Below are positions 34,531 to 43,146 of a DNA stretch of 64,000 nucleotides, piece by piece. Position numbers and translations under genes: made by a program. The DNA is from Pseudaeromonas sharmana (lineage in GTDB: Bacteria; Pseudomonadota; Gammaproteobacteria; Enterobacterales; Aeromonadaceae). Each line of letters begins with the position of its first letter. The stretch's first letter is position 1. The notes below the pieces were generated by a model. It did no database searches and was not told the origin of the DNA. It was given only the letters and a program-made list of their open reading frames with translations. The stretch covers positions 682,001-746,000 of the forward strand of contig NZ_JBHSAF010000014.1 in NCBI RefSeq assembly GCF_042649925.1. Reading direction: 5' to 3'.

Positions 34531-35217
34531 ATGCTTACACACAGGATTTGGCTGGCCGCCAGTGTATCCATCGGCGTCCATATCGGACTGTTTGCCCTGT
34601 TATCCCAGGCACAGGCCATGCCCAAAGTGACGTTGCCACCGCAGGCCATCGCCATTTCTGTTGCCATGACCACAGCCGCCAGGCCAACGCAAGCCGTTCA
34701 GCCTCCGGCCCCGCAACCTGAACCGCCTAAACCACAGGTCAAGCCGAAACCCGAGGTGGTAAAAAAACCGGTCCCGGCCAAAAAAGCGCAGGTCAAGCAG
34801 GTCAAACCGAAGCAACGCGTGCGCAAAGCGCCCACGCCGGCTAAGACCGTCGAACCAACGCCAAGCACGCAAGCAGCCAAACCGGTAACCCCGGCTCATG
34901 ACACCCGTGCGCCGAAAATTGGCCCCAAACCGGTCGTGGCCCAGCAAGAACACTACCCAGCGCGTTATCGGGGGGCTCAGCCTGCACCGGAGTACCCGCG
35001 TCTGGCGCGCCGCCGGGGTCTGGAAGGCACCTGTATTATTGAAGTGGTCATGAATACCCGAGGCGACGTGATCCGGTTGGCTCTGAAACAAAGCACTGGC
35101 CACTCTATGCTCGACAATGCCGCCCTCAATGCCGTGCGGAACTGGAAATTCATCGCGCCAACCGGCATCTCCGGGCCAAGCAAGGCGCTGGTGCCGGTTC
35201 GCTTCACGCTGACCTGA
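34531..35217 (+). CDS. tonB: energy transducer TonB
   Basis: A 228-residue inner-membrane-anchored periplasmic protein that passes ExbBD energy to outer-membrane receptors. The N-terminal helix (residues 5-28) holds the S-x3-H motif (SIGVHIGL). A Pro/Lys-rich spacer follows (about 55-130). The C-terminal domain (about 150-228) has PEYPRLARRRGLEGTCIIE and GHSMLDNAALNAVRNWKF. AGGAGA precedes the ATG. A terminator follows, and no exbB/exbD genes are present beside it. Confidence 0.94.
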   Translation: MLTHRIWLAASVSIGVHIGLFALLSQAQAMPKVTLPPQAIAISVAMTTAARPTQAVQPPAPQPEPPKPQVKPKPEVVKKPVPAKKAQVKQVKPKQRVRKAPTPAKTVEPTPSTQAAKPVTPAHDTRAPKIGPKPVVAQQEHYPARYRGAQPAPEYPRLARRRGLEGTCIIEVVMNTRGDVIRLALKQSTGHSMLDNAALNAVRNWKFIAPTGISGPSKALVPVRFTLT

Positions 35218-35234
35218 TTATTGAACACCCTTTT

Positions 35235-35260
35235 GGGCTGGCGCTGCCGGCCCTTTTTTT
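35235..35260 (+). terminator. intrinsic terminator between tonB and hutB
   Basis: An 8-bp GC-rich stem (35235-35242 with 35246-35253, one G-U pair) with a 3-base loop is followed by seven T residues. It separates tonB from hutBCD, which therefore need read-through or a promoter of their own. Confidence 0.85.
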
Positions 35261-35283
35261 GTCACCTAACGCCTGGAGTCCAG

Positions 35284-36126
35284 ATGAAGAAAACTCTTGT
35301 CATGCTGCTGGCTTTGCTGCCAGTGCTGCCGCAGCAAGCCCAGACCGCCACCGAGTCACAACGCATCATCAGTGCCGGAGCTGGTGTTACTGAACTCATC
35401 GTCAAACTCGACGCCAGCTCGCAATTGGTCGCCGTAGACTCCACCAGCCGGCTGCCGCCCTCTCTGACGCTACCGGTCGTCGGCTATCACCGCCAACTGG
35501 CCAGCGAAGGGTTGTTATCCCTGAAACCGACCTTGCTGATTGGCAGTGACGAAATGGGACCGGATACGACGCTCAAGCAGTTACAAAGTGCTGGTGTAAA
35601 GATTGAAAAACTGTCGTCGCGCGCCGATGTTGCCACCCTCAAGCAGAATATTCAGACGCTGGGCAAGCTGCTGGCCAAAGAACAACAGGCAAAACAGCTG
35701 CAGCAAGCCGTCGATGCGCAAATCACCGCCCTGCAGACCGGGAAACACGGGCTGAAAAAGTCCCCTCGACTGCTGTACCTGATGATTCATCCGGGCCGCC
35801 CGCCAATGGTTGCCGGCGGTAACACCGCAGCCTCCACTCTGATCACCCTGGCAGGAGGCGAAAATCCGGCCGCCTCGCTCAGTAACTATCAGTTACTGAA
35901 CCTTGAATCCTTACTAGCCATGAAACCCGATGGCTTGCTGGTCAGCCAGCGCAGTCTGCAACAAGATCCCAAGCTACTGGAACATGCGTTGCCACAGATG
36001 ATGCAACACCCGGAGCTGCGTCAGTTGCCCCTCTATCCGGTGTCGGGACAGGCCCTGATCGCCGGCCTCAATCTTGGCACCTTGCAGGCGGCCAGTCAGC
36101 TGCAACAGAAACTGCTGGAGCCATAA
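35284..36126 (+). CDS. hutB: periplasmic haem-binding protein HutB
   Basis: A 280-residue class III substrate-binding protein of the haem ABC importer. A signal peptide lies at residues 1-21 (LPQQAQTA). Two lobes follow, with SAGAGVTELIVKLDASSQLV, VGYHRQLASEGLLSLKPTLL and the long linking helix around 130-150. The conserved Tyr/His region VVGYHR is a likely haem ligand by analogy to PhuT/ShuT-type proteins. The ATG at 35284 follows GGAG. Three bases separate it from hutC. Confidence 0.92.
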   Translation: MKKTLVMLLALLPVLPQQAQTATESQRIISAGAGVTELIVKLDASSQLVAVDSTSRLPPSLTLPVVGYHRQLASEGLLSLKPTLLIGSDEMGPDTTLKQLQSAGVKIEKLSSRADVATLKQNIQTLGKLLAKEQQAKQLQQAVDAQITALQTGKHGLKKSPRLLYLMIHPGRPPMVAGGNTAASTLITLAGGENPAASLSNYQLLNLESLLAMKPDGLLVSQRSLQQDPKLLEHALPQMMQHPELRQLPLYPVSGQALIAGLNLGTLQAASQLQQKLLEP

Positions 36127-36129
36127 TCA

Positions 36130-37140
36130 ATGCGCTTGCCGCTTCACAGTGCCCTGCCGTTACTGGGCATACCCTTGTTGCTGGTGACCCTGATCTCGCT
36201 CTACTCCGGTGCTCTGCCGTTAAGCCTGGCTGAGACCTGGCAGGCGCTCTGGCGTCAGGGCGACAGTACCCATCAGCTCGTCATCTGGCAGATCCGTCTC
36301 CCCCGCAGTCTGATGGCCATCGCCGTCGGAGCCCTGCTGGCACTCAGCGGTGCGGTATTGCAAGGCCTGTTTCGCAATCCGCTGGCTGATCCGGGCATCA
36401 TAGGAGTCAGCGGCGGCGCTGCATTGGGCGCCGGACTGGCCATCGTCCTGTTGCCTACCTTGTCGCTGCCTTGGCTGACCCTGGGTTCAACAACCCTGCT
36501 GGCTTTTGTTGGTGGCATGCTGACGACACTGCTGGTGTACCGGCTGGGACGAGGTCCTTTCGGCACATCCATGGCCATGATGCTGCTAGCGGGGGTGGCG
36601 GTCGGTGCCATCGCGTTTTCAGTACTCGGCCTGCTCAACTATGTCGCAGATGACGAGCAATTGCGGGATCTCTCGTTATGGCAAATGGGGTCACTCGCGG
36701 GAGCCAGTTGGCCGAGGGTCATTCTGGCGCTGTTGATGGCACTGCTGTTTTGGGGCTGGAGTCAACGCCAGGCAGGTAGACTGAATGCGCTACTGCTCGG
36801 TGAAGCAGAAGCCCGCCACCTTGGTGTTGCCGTCGAGCGACTGAAGCGAAACGCCATCCTGGTCTGTGCGCTGGCCGTCGGGATCTCGGTGGCAGCCGCA
36901 GGGATGATCGGCTTCATCGGTCTGATGGTTCCACATTTGGTGCGTCTGATTTCAGGGCCGGATTATCGTCGTTTGCTGCCGTTGTCCGCACTTGGCGGGG
37001 CCCTGCTGCTGCTGTTTGCCGACTTGCTGGCGCGACAGTTGGCCCCGCCGGCCGAAATCCCCGTCGGCCTCATCACAGCGCTGATCGGCGCCCCGTTCTT
37101 TATCTGGTTGCTGCATCAACAACGAGGAAGCCGACCATGA
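36130..37140 (+). CDS. hutC: haem ABC transporter permease HutC
   Basis: A 336-residue FecCD/BtuC-family permease with about 9-10 membrane helices that takes haem through the inner membrane. Family blocks are IRLPRSLMAIAVGALLALSG, LFRNPLADPGIIGVSGGAALG and GMIGFIGLMVPHLVRLISGP, the last containing the cytoplasmic loop that docks on HutD. It overlaps hutD by ATGA. Confidence 0.95.
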   Translation: MRLPLHSALPLLGIPLLLVTLISLYSGALPLSLAETWQALWRQGDSTHQLVIWQIRLPRSLMAIAVGALLALSGAVLQGLFRNPLADPGIIGVSGGAALGAGLAIVLLPTLSLPWLTLGSTTLLAFVGGMLTTLLVYRLGRGPFGTSMAMMLLAGVAVGAIAFSVLGLLNYVADDEQLRDLSLWQMGSLAGASWPRVILALLMALLFWGWSQRQAGRLNALLLGEAEARHLGVAVERLKRNAILVCALAVGISVAAAGMIGFIGLMVPHLVRLISGPDYRRLLPLSALGGALLLLFADLLARQLAPPAEIPVGLITALIGAPFFIWLLHQQRGSRP

Positions 37141-37898
37141 ATGCCTTGTCGATGAGCCGTCTTAATCTGACATTGGGCACTCGTCCGCTATTTTGCGACT
37201 TCAGCCTGACACTGCAACCGGGTTCCTTGACGGTATTGTTGGGCCCTAACGGGTGCGGCAAATCAACGCTGCTGCGGGTGCTGACAGGCGAGATAGCAAG
37301 CCAGGCCGAGATAGCTCTGTTTGACCGGCACCGCGCACTGTGGACGCCCCGCGAGTTGGCCCAGCGGCTGGTAGTGCTGCCTCAAAGCTCGAGCCTGAGC
37401 TTCGACTTTTTAGCGCGTGAAGTGGTCGAACTTGGACGTCTGCCCTGGACCAGCTCGCCGGAGGTCAACCTGGCCCGTGTCGAAGCGAGCATGCGCGCCC
37501 TGGATGTCTGGTCATTGCGCGACACCTCTTATCTGCACCTCTCCGGTGGGGAGCGACAGCGTCTGCATTTTGCGCGGGTATTGTGTCAACTCGACGACAC
37601 CCGGCCTGGCATCTTGTTGCTTGACGAGCCAACCTCGGCGCTGGACCCTGGCCACCAGCATCAGGCCATGCAATTGGCCAAACAGCAGGCGGGCTGCGGC
37701 CACGCCGTGTTGATGGTGCTGCATGATTTGAACCTCGCATCACGCTATGCCGACCGAGTATTGTTGATGCAAGATGGCCGTCTACTGGCCGATGGTCTGC
37801 CACGTGAGACACTGACCGCCGCCTTGTTACACCGCCTTTATGGTGTCGGCCCCGAGCTTTGGCATCACCCCGTGGACGGACGCCCGCTCGTGGTGTGA
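37137..37898 (+). CDS. hutD: haem ABC transporter ATPase HutD
   Basis: A 253-residue ATP-binding subunit (HmuV-type). Walker A is GPNGCGKST, signature LSGGERQRL, Walker B ILLLDEP with the following TSALD D-loop, and the switch His is in VLHDLNLA. It completes the hutBCD importer and is followed by a strong stem-loop. Confidence 0.95.
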   Translation: MNALSMSRLNLTLGTRPLFCDFSLTLQPGSLTVLLGPNGCGKSTLLRVLTGEIASQAEIALFDRHRALWTPRELAQRLVVLPQSSSLSFDFLAREVVELGRLPWTSSPEVNLARVEASMRALDVWSLRDTSYLHLSGGERQRLHFARVLCQLDDTRPGILLLDEPTSALDPGHQHQAMQLAKQQAGCGHAVLMVLHDLNLASRYADRVLLMQDGRLLADGLPRETLTAALLHRLYGVGPELWHHPVDGRPLVV

Positions 37899-37940
37899 AC
37901 CATGCTACATAGCGATAGCGGACGACAACGATAGCGAAGA

Positions 37941-37970
37941 CGACAACGCCCTCATTCGAGGGCGTTGTCG
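37941..37970. terminator. bidirectional stem-loop between hutD and fabV
   Basis: A perfect 13-bp stem (37941-37953 with 37958-37970) with a 4-base loop sits between convergent hutD and fabV, 19 bases from the fabV stop. T-runs are short on both sides. Confidence 0.75.
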
Positions 37971-37989
37971 TGGTTTGCAAAGCGGGCGC

Positions 37990-39189
37990 TTAACCGAGTT
38001 CGACGACGTCGAAATTCACTTCCGGATCCACATCTGCGCCATAGTCGACACCGCTCCAGCCAAAGCCGAACAGCTTGAGGAACTCATCCTTGTAGCCTTG
38101 ATAATCGGTCAGTTGGGAGAGGTTGTCGCTGGTGATCTGCGGCCACAGCTCGCGACAGGCCTGTTGCACATCCTCACGCAGCTCCCAGTCATCCATACGG
38201 ATACGATTTTTCTCGTCAGTCGGCGTTGCCGTACCGGCATACAGGCGAGTCCAGAACATACGCTGGATCTGTTCAAGGCAACCCTCATGCAGCCCCATCT
38301 TTTTCATGATCTGGAACGACATGGAGATATACAACGGCATGACTGGAATCGCAGCAGACGCCTGAGTGACGACCGATTTAAGCACAGCGACGTGAGCGGC
38401 ACCGCCACGGCTGGCCAGTTTGGCGTTGATGGCGGCACTGGCGCGGTCCAGATCTTCCTTGGCTTTGCCCAAGGTACCGTGCCAGTAGATAGGCCAGGTC
38501 AGATCGGTACCGATATAGCTGTAAGCCAGGGTTTTGGTCCCTTCTGCCAACACACCGGCCTCATCCAGGGCATTGATCCATAGCTCCCAGTCCTCGCCCC
38601 CCATGACCTTGATGGTGTTGGCAATTTCTTCTTCATTCGCCGGCTCGACCTGCGCCTCGACAATGATGTCCTTGTTGGTATCGATGGCCGTGGTCTTGTA
38701 GACCTCACCAATTGGCTTCAGTGCACTGCGCACCACCTCACCGGTATCCGGCAGCTTGCGCACCGGCGATGCCAGCGAGTAGACGACCAGATCGACTTGT
38801 CCCAGGTCCTGTTTGATGATCTCAATCACCTTGTCACGGCACTCATTGGAGAACGCATCGCCGTTGATGCTCTTGGCGTACAGGCCGGCTTCCTTGGCTG
38901 CCTTATCAAATGCAGCCGCATTGTACCAGCCGGCAGAGCCTGGCTTCTTATCGGTCCCCGGCTTCTCGAAGAAGACCCCCACGGTCGCCGCATCAGAGCC
39001 AAATGCTGCCGAGATGCGTGATGAAAGACCGTACCCGGTGGAGGCGCCAATCACCAATACACGCTTCGGACCCTGTTCCAGCTTGCCCTTGCTTTTGATA
39101 TAGGCGATCTGTTGCCGAACGTTGGCCTCGCAACCGGCAGGATGGGTGGTAGTGCAGATAAAGCCACGAACCTTGGGGGTAATGATCAT
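37990..39189 (-). CDS. fabV: trans-2-enoyl-CoA/ACP reductase FabV
   Basis: A 399-residue NADH-dependent enoyl reductase that finishes each fatty-acid elongation cycle. It is larger than FabI and naturally tolerant to triclosan. It starts MIITPKVRGFICTTTHPAGC; the NAD-binding motif is VLVIGASTGYGLSSRI. The catalytic Tyr-x8-Lys is in YWHGTLGKAK. The start at 39189 matches the family; an upstream in-frame ATG is not needed. A complete, single gene. Confidence 0.97.
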   Translation of the reverse strand: MIITPKVRGFICTTTHPAGCEANVRQQIAYIKSKGKLEQGPKRVLVIGASTGYGLSSRISAAFGSDAATVGVFFEKPGTDKKPGSAGWYNAAAFDKAAKEAGLYAKSINGDAFSNECRDKVIEIIKQDLGQVDLVVYSLASPVRKLPDTGEVVRSALKPIGEVYKTTAIDTNKDIIVEAQVEPANEEEIANTIKVMGGEDWELWINALDEAGVLAEGTKTLAYSYIGTDLTWPIYWHGTLGKAKEDLDRASAAINAKLASRGGAAHVAVLKSVVTQASAAIPVMPLYISMSFQIMKKMGLHEGCLEQIQRMFWTRLYAGTATPTDEKNRIRMDDWELREDVQQACRELWPQITSDNLSQLTDYQGYKDEFLKLFGFGWSGVDYGADVDPEVNFDVVELG

Positions 39190-39629
39190 GTTGGCATCTC
39201 GAATGAAAATGACTAGAAACGGCGCAAGCATACACGATAGAAACCGATTTGTGATGTCGGATCAGTTGGTTGACGCCGGTTTGCGCGAAGAGTGGCATTG
39301 TATTTCCCGTTCACACTCCTGGCGAACCGGATCCTGACTCAACGCTTGGGAGGCCTGGTTTGCCCGCAAGCGCCCCGCGAGGCAGTGTTCATGGAAGCGC
39401 TATAAAAAGTATGCCCTGGCGTCCAGTGGCGAGTCCCATCGCGGATGACCAAACGACCATCACTAAACGTCTCCTGGAGAGCAGAATCGTGTTTTTTCTG
39501 CACTATCCGCTGATGCATCCATACCGGAGGCTCAGTCTCATGCTGCGCAGCCATGCCTGCGGGCGGAAGGATTTATCCTGCCCGTCATAACGGCTACAAT
39601 GCCGCCATGCTACGTTTATCCTGCTCATC
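39190..39629. other. 440-base intergenic region between divergent fabV and radD
   Basis: No convincing gene; the short frames here lack ribosome sites and protein-like character. A 17-base imperfect direct repeat (39572-39588 and 39615-39631, two mismatches), each copy starting TTTATCCTGC, ends at the radD start codon. It must contain the fabV and radD promoters, but I cannot place them with confidence. Confidence 0.5.
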
Positions 39630-41399
39630 ATGTCTGGTCATCTGACGCTGCGCCCTTATCAGCTCGATGCTGTGAATGCGGTCGTCCGCCATTTCCGCCG
39701 CCAAAGCACCCCCGCGGTTATCGTGCTGCCGACCGGGGCAGGCAAGAGTCTGGTGATTGGCGAACTGGCCCGTCTGGCCCGTGGCCGGGTGCTGGTATTG
39801 GCCCACGTCAAGGAGCTGGTCGCGCAAAATCACGCCAAGTATGAGGCGTTGGGGTTCGATAGTGCGCTGCGGGCGGATATTTTCTCGGCCGGGCTGGGGC
39901 AAAAGCAGAGCGAACGGCGCGTCATTTTCGGCTCCATCCAATCGGTCGCCCGTCATCTGGATGAGTTTACGGCACCGATTTCTCTACTCATCATTGACGA
40001 ATGCCATCGCCTCAGCGACGACGATGACAGTCAATATCGACAACTGATCGACCACCTGCGCCAACACAATCCGACCCTGCGCATTCTTGGTCTCACGGCG
40101 ACGCCCTACCGACTCGGATTCGGCTATATCTACAACTATCACTATCGCGGCATGGTCCGTAGCCATGAGCCCAGACTGTTTCGCGATTGCATCTATGAGC
40201 TGCCACTGCGCCAGATGATCAAGCAGGGCTATCTGACCCCACCGCGCCTGATCGATGCTCCGGCCGTGCATTACGACTTCAGCCAGTTACAACCGCGGGA
40301 CAATGGCCTGTTCAGCGAGGTAGACCTGGACCGCGAATTGCGCCGCCAGCAGCGCGTGACGCCACGCATCGTCGCGCAGATTGTCGATTATGCCAGCCAA
40401 CGTCAGGGGGTCATGATCTTCGCCGCTACCGTCGAGCATGCCAGGGAGGTGTGCCAACTGCTGCCCACTGGGCAAGCAGGGCTGATTACAGGCGGCACGC
40501 CCCTGGCCGAGCGGGATGCCGCCATTGAGGCGTTCAAGCAGCAACGCTTGAAATATCTGGTCAATGTCGCGGTGCTGACAACAGGTTTTGATGCGCCCCA
40601 TGTCGACCTGATTGCCATTCTCCGCCCTACTGAGTCCGTTTCACTCTACCAACAGATCGTCGGCCGCGGCCTGCGCCTCTCCCCTGGTAAGCAGGAGTGC
40701 CTGATCCTCGACTACGCCGGCAACGCCTATGACCTGTTTGCGCCGGAAATTGGTGATCCCAGGCCAGAGGCCGATACCGTGCCGGTCCAGGTATTGTGTC
40801 CCGCCTGTGGTTTTGCCAATCAGTTTTGGGGTCGATTGGATAACAATGGTGGCGTGATTGAGCATTTTGGGCGACGCTGCCATGGTTTTTTGCAAGATGA
40901 TGATGGACAACGCGAATTTTGTGATTATCGTTTCCGGGCCAAATACTGCACTGAATGCGGTGCGGCCAATGATATTGCCGCTCGCCGCTGTCATCAGTGT
41001 GACAGCCTGCTGTATGATGCCGACGATCGGCTGAAGGCCGCGCTGGCCCTGAAGGATGCCAAGGTAATTCGCTGTGCCGGTATGACATTCAGCCTCACTT
41101 CGCGCCAGGGGCGTCCTCGTGTCCGTGTGACCTACCACGACGAAGAGGGGGCCGAGCTTAGCGAGCAGCTGGCGTTTGAGGGCGAGATCGCCATCCAGCG
41201 TGTTAATGAATTTGTTGCCCGACACTGGCGGGCCCCGGGCCTGGCCCCGGAAATGACCAGTCTGTCAGCCCTGCTGGCAGCCGAAGCACAGATGCGCCAT
41301 CCCGATTTCGTTATTGCCCGCAAGCAGGGGCATGTCTGGCGTATCACCGAGAAAATATTCGATTACCAGGGCCGCTTTCGAACTGCTTACGCCCTGTGA
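39630..41399 (+). CDS. radD: DEAD/DEAH-box helicase RadD
   Basis: A 589-residue superfamily-2 protein matching E. coli RadD (586), which helps RecA-dependent repair and double-strand-break processing. Motif I PTGAGKS, motif II IIDECHR (DECH), motif III LTATP and motif VI QIVGRGLRLSPGK are present. A C-terminal zinc-binding region has CPACGF, CTECGAA and CHQCDS. The ribosome site is weak, and the start codon lies within a short direct repeat. It overlaps or abuts dacB. Confidence 0.94.
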   Translation: MSGHLTLRPYQLDAVNAVVRHFRRQSTPAVIVLPTGAGKSLVIGELARLARGRVLVLAHVKELVAQNHAKYEALGFDSALRADIFSAGLGQKQSERRVIFGSIQSVARHLDEFTAPISLLIIDECHRLSDDDDSQYRQLIDHLRQHNPTLRILGLTATPYRLGFGYIYNYHYRGMVRSHEPRLFRDCIYELPLRQMIKQGYLTPPRLIDAPAVHYDFSQLQPRDNGLFSEVDLDRELRRQQRVTPRIVAQIVDYASQRQGVMIFAATVEHAREVCQLLPTGQAGLITGGTPLAERDAAIEAFKQQRLKYLVNVAVLTTGFDAPHVDLIAILRPTESVSLYQQIVGRGLRLSPGKQECLILDYAGNAYDLFAPEIGDPRPEADTVPVQVLCPACGFANQFWGRLDNNGGVIEHFGRRCHGFLQDDDGQREFCDYRFRAKYCTECGAANDIAARRCHQCDSLLYDADDRLKAALALKDAKVIRCAGMTFSLTSRQGRPRVRVTYHDEEGAELSEQLAFEGEIAIQRVNEFVARHWRAPGLAPEMTSLSALLAAEAQMRHPDFVIARKQGHVWRITEKIFDYQGRFRTAYAL

Positions 41400-41410
41400 T
41401 GAGGTTCCTG

Positions 41411-42871
41411 ATGAAACGTATTACCACCCTGCTGTGCACTATTGTGTTGGCTGCCAGCAGCGCCCACGCGGCGATCCCGGCGCCAGAAGGTGCCCGGGTT
41501 GCCGTCGCCTATACCACCCCCGGCAGCCAACGCATTGAAGGGGTACACACCGATGCCTTCATGATCCCGGCCTCGACGCAAAAAGTGCTGACGGCAACCG
41601 CTGCCAGCCTGTTTTTGGGTCTCGATTGGCAATTCAAGACCCGCATGCTGGCCAGCAACGGCGCCCTGGCCAGCGCCAAGAGCAATGGTGGGACTCTGCC
41701 CGGCAATCTGGTACTGGAATTTAACGGCGCCCCTGATTTGACCCGGCAGGCGCTGGTCAATCTGCTCTCCTACCTCAAGCAGCAAGGAATCAGCCGAATT
41801 GAGGGCGACATTCTGCTGGACGTCAGCCATTACGCCGGTTATGACCGCGGCAATGGCTGGTCATGGAACGACCTGCCGGTATGTTTTACCGCTCCTGCGT
41901 CAGCGGTCGTCATCGATCGCAACTGTGTCTTTGCCCAGCTCAAGGCTGATCAGGTGGGACAGATTGCGCAACCCGTGATCCAGAGTGGCCAACCCATCAC
42001 CATCAGCAGTGAGGCCCAGGTCGTCACGCTAAACGACTACTATTCCGGCTGCGAACTCGAGGTGAACCTCGACTCAGGCAACAACTATCACCTCACGGGC
42101 TGTATCCCCTCGCAACCAGGCAAACCCTGGCCGCTCTCCTTCGCAGTCCAGGATCCCACGGTCTGGGGCGTAAACCTCACGGGCTGGGCGGCCAAACGCG
42201 CAGGATTGACCTGGAGCGGCAAGGTCTATTCGGTACGCAAGAGCCCGGACAACCTGGTTGAGCTGGCGCATGTACCATCCGCCCCCCTTGGCAAATTGAT
42301 GGACCGCATGCTCAAGCGATCAGACAACCTGATTGCGGACAGCATTGCCCGTGCACTGGGTTATGAGTATTTCAAACGCCCCGCCAGCTATGCCAGTGGT
42401 GCCGATGCGATCCGCGAAATTCTGCGGACCAAGGCCGGCATCGACCTGGGCTCGGCCCTGCTGGCCGATGGCTCAGGTCTGTCCGCCCATAACCTGATCA
42501 AGGCCAGTCAGATGCTGCAGGTGCTGGATTTCATCGCCCGCAACGACGAGCAACTGCAGTTAATTGAGAAATTACCGGTCGCCGGTATGAGCGGTACGCT
42601 CGGCTCCCGCGGTAGCGTACAGATGCCCCCTTTGGTAAAGAATGTCACCGCCAAGACCGGCACCTTGCAGAATGTCTCTAATTTGGCCGGATTCATGAAG
42701 ACGGCCTCCGGTCAGCGCAAGGCGTTTGTCGTCATGGTCAATGGCCTGACGTTTGCACCGAAAATCCGCCAAGCGCTTAAGGCACGACGCATCGCCTCAC
42801 CACATTACAAGTTTGAGCGCGCAGTGCTGGAGCAGATTTACCGTGAGCAACCGGTACAAATCAGCGACTAA
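41411..42871 (+). CDS. dacB: D-alanyl-D-alanine carboxypeptidase/endopeptidase PBP4
   Basis: A 486-residue periplasmic class C penicillin-binding protein that trims peptide stems and cuts cross-links. A signal peptide covers 1-20 (SSAHA-AIP). The nucleophile is in PASTQK (SxxK, Ser 55), with SDN in KRSDNLIADS and KTG in TAKTGTLQNVS. The ATG at 41411 follows GAGG by 6 bases; GTG/ATG codons overlapping the radD stop are alternatives. A strong terminator follows. Confidence 0.94.
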   Translation: MKRITTLLCTIVLAASSAHAAIPAPEGARVAVAYTTPGSQRIEGVHTDAFMIPASTQKVLTATAASLFLGLDWQFKTRMLASNGALASAKSNGGTLPGNLVLEFNGAPDLTRQALVNLLSYLKQQGISRIEGDILLDVSHYAGYDRGNGWSWNDLPVCFTAPASAVVIDRNCVFAQLKADQVGQIAQPVIQSGQPITISSEAQVVTLNDYYSGCELEVNLDSGNNYHLTGCIPSQPGKPWPLSFAVQDPTVWGVNLTGWAAKRAGLTWSGKVYSVRKSPDNLVELAHVPSAPLGKLMDRMLKRSDNLIADSIARALGYEYFKRPASYASGADAIREILRTKAGIDLGSALLADGSGLSAHNLIKASQMLQVLDFIARNDEQLQLIEKLPVAGMSGTLGSRGSVQMPPLVKNVTAKTGTLQNVSNLAGFMKTASGQRKAFVVMVNGLTFAPKIRQALKARRIASPHYKFERAVLEQIYREQPVQISD

Positions 42872-42876
42872 GAATA

Positions 42877-42902
42877 AAAAAGGGGCCACCAGGCCCCTTT
42901 TT
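42877..42902 (+). terminator. intrinsic terminator of dacB
   Basis: An 11-bp stem (42877-42887 with 42892-42902) with a 4-base loop, an A-run on the left arm and a T-run on the right, starts 5 bases after the dacB stop. The remaining bases up to alaA (43147) are AT-rich around 42970-43060 and presumably hold its promoter. Confidence 0.92.
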
Positions 42903-43146
42903 CATGACAGACGATCCCGCCATCGAATCGCCGGCGCCTAGTACAGCTGACGCACCATCAGACAGCAATCAGCATTTTATTCCATATCAAAAACAAAACA
43001 AAGAATAATATTTGTAATTAATACATTTTTGTCGCCACTATCACTAAAAAAAAGCCTGTAAATCGGGTTGTCACCTCATGAAGGAAGGAGAAGAATAGAC
43101 GGCTTCGGGGCACGGAGAACCGCCCCACACGCATACAGAGGCACAG

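Noticed and set aside
39339..39554. 71-codon frame on the minus strand between fabV and radD
   Set aside because: No ribosome site, no protein-like pattern, no recognisable motif.
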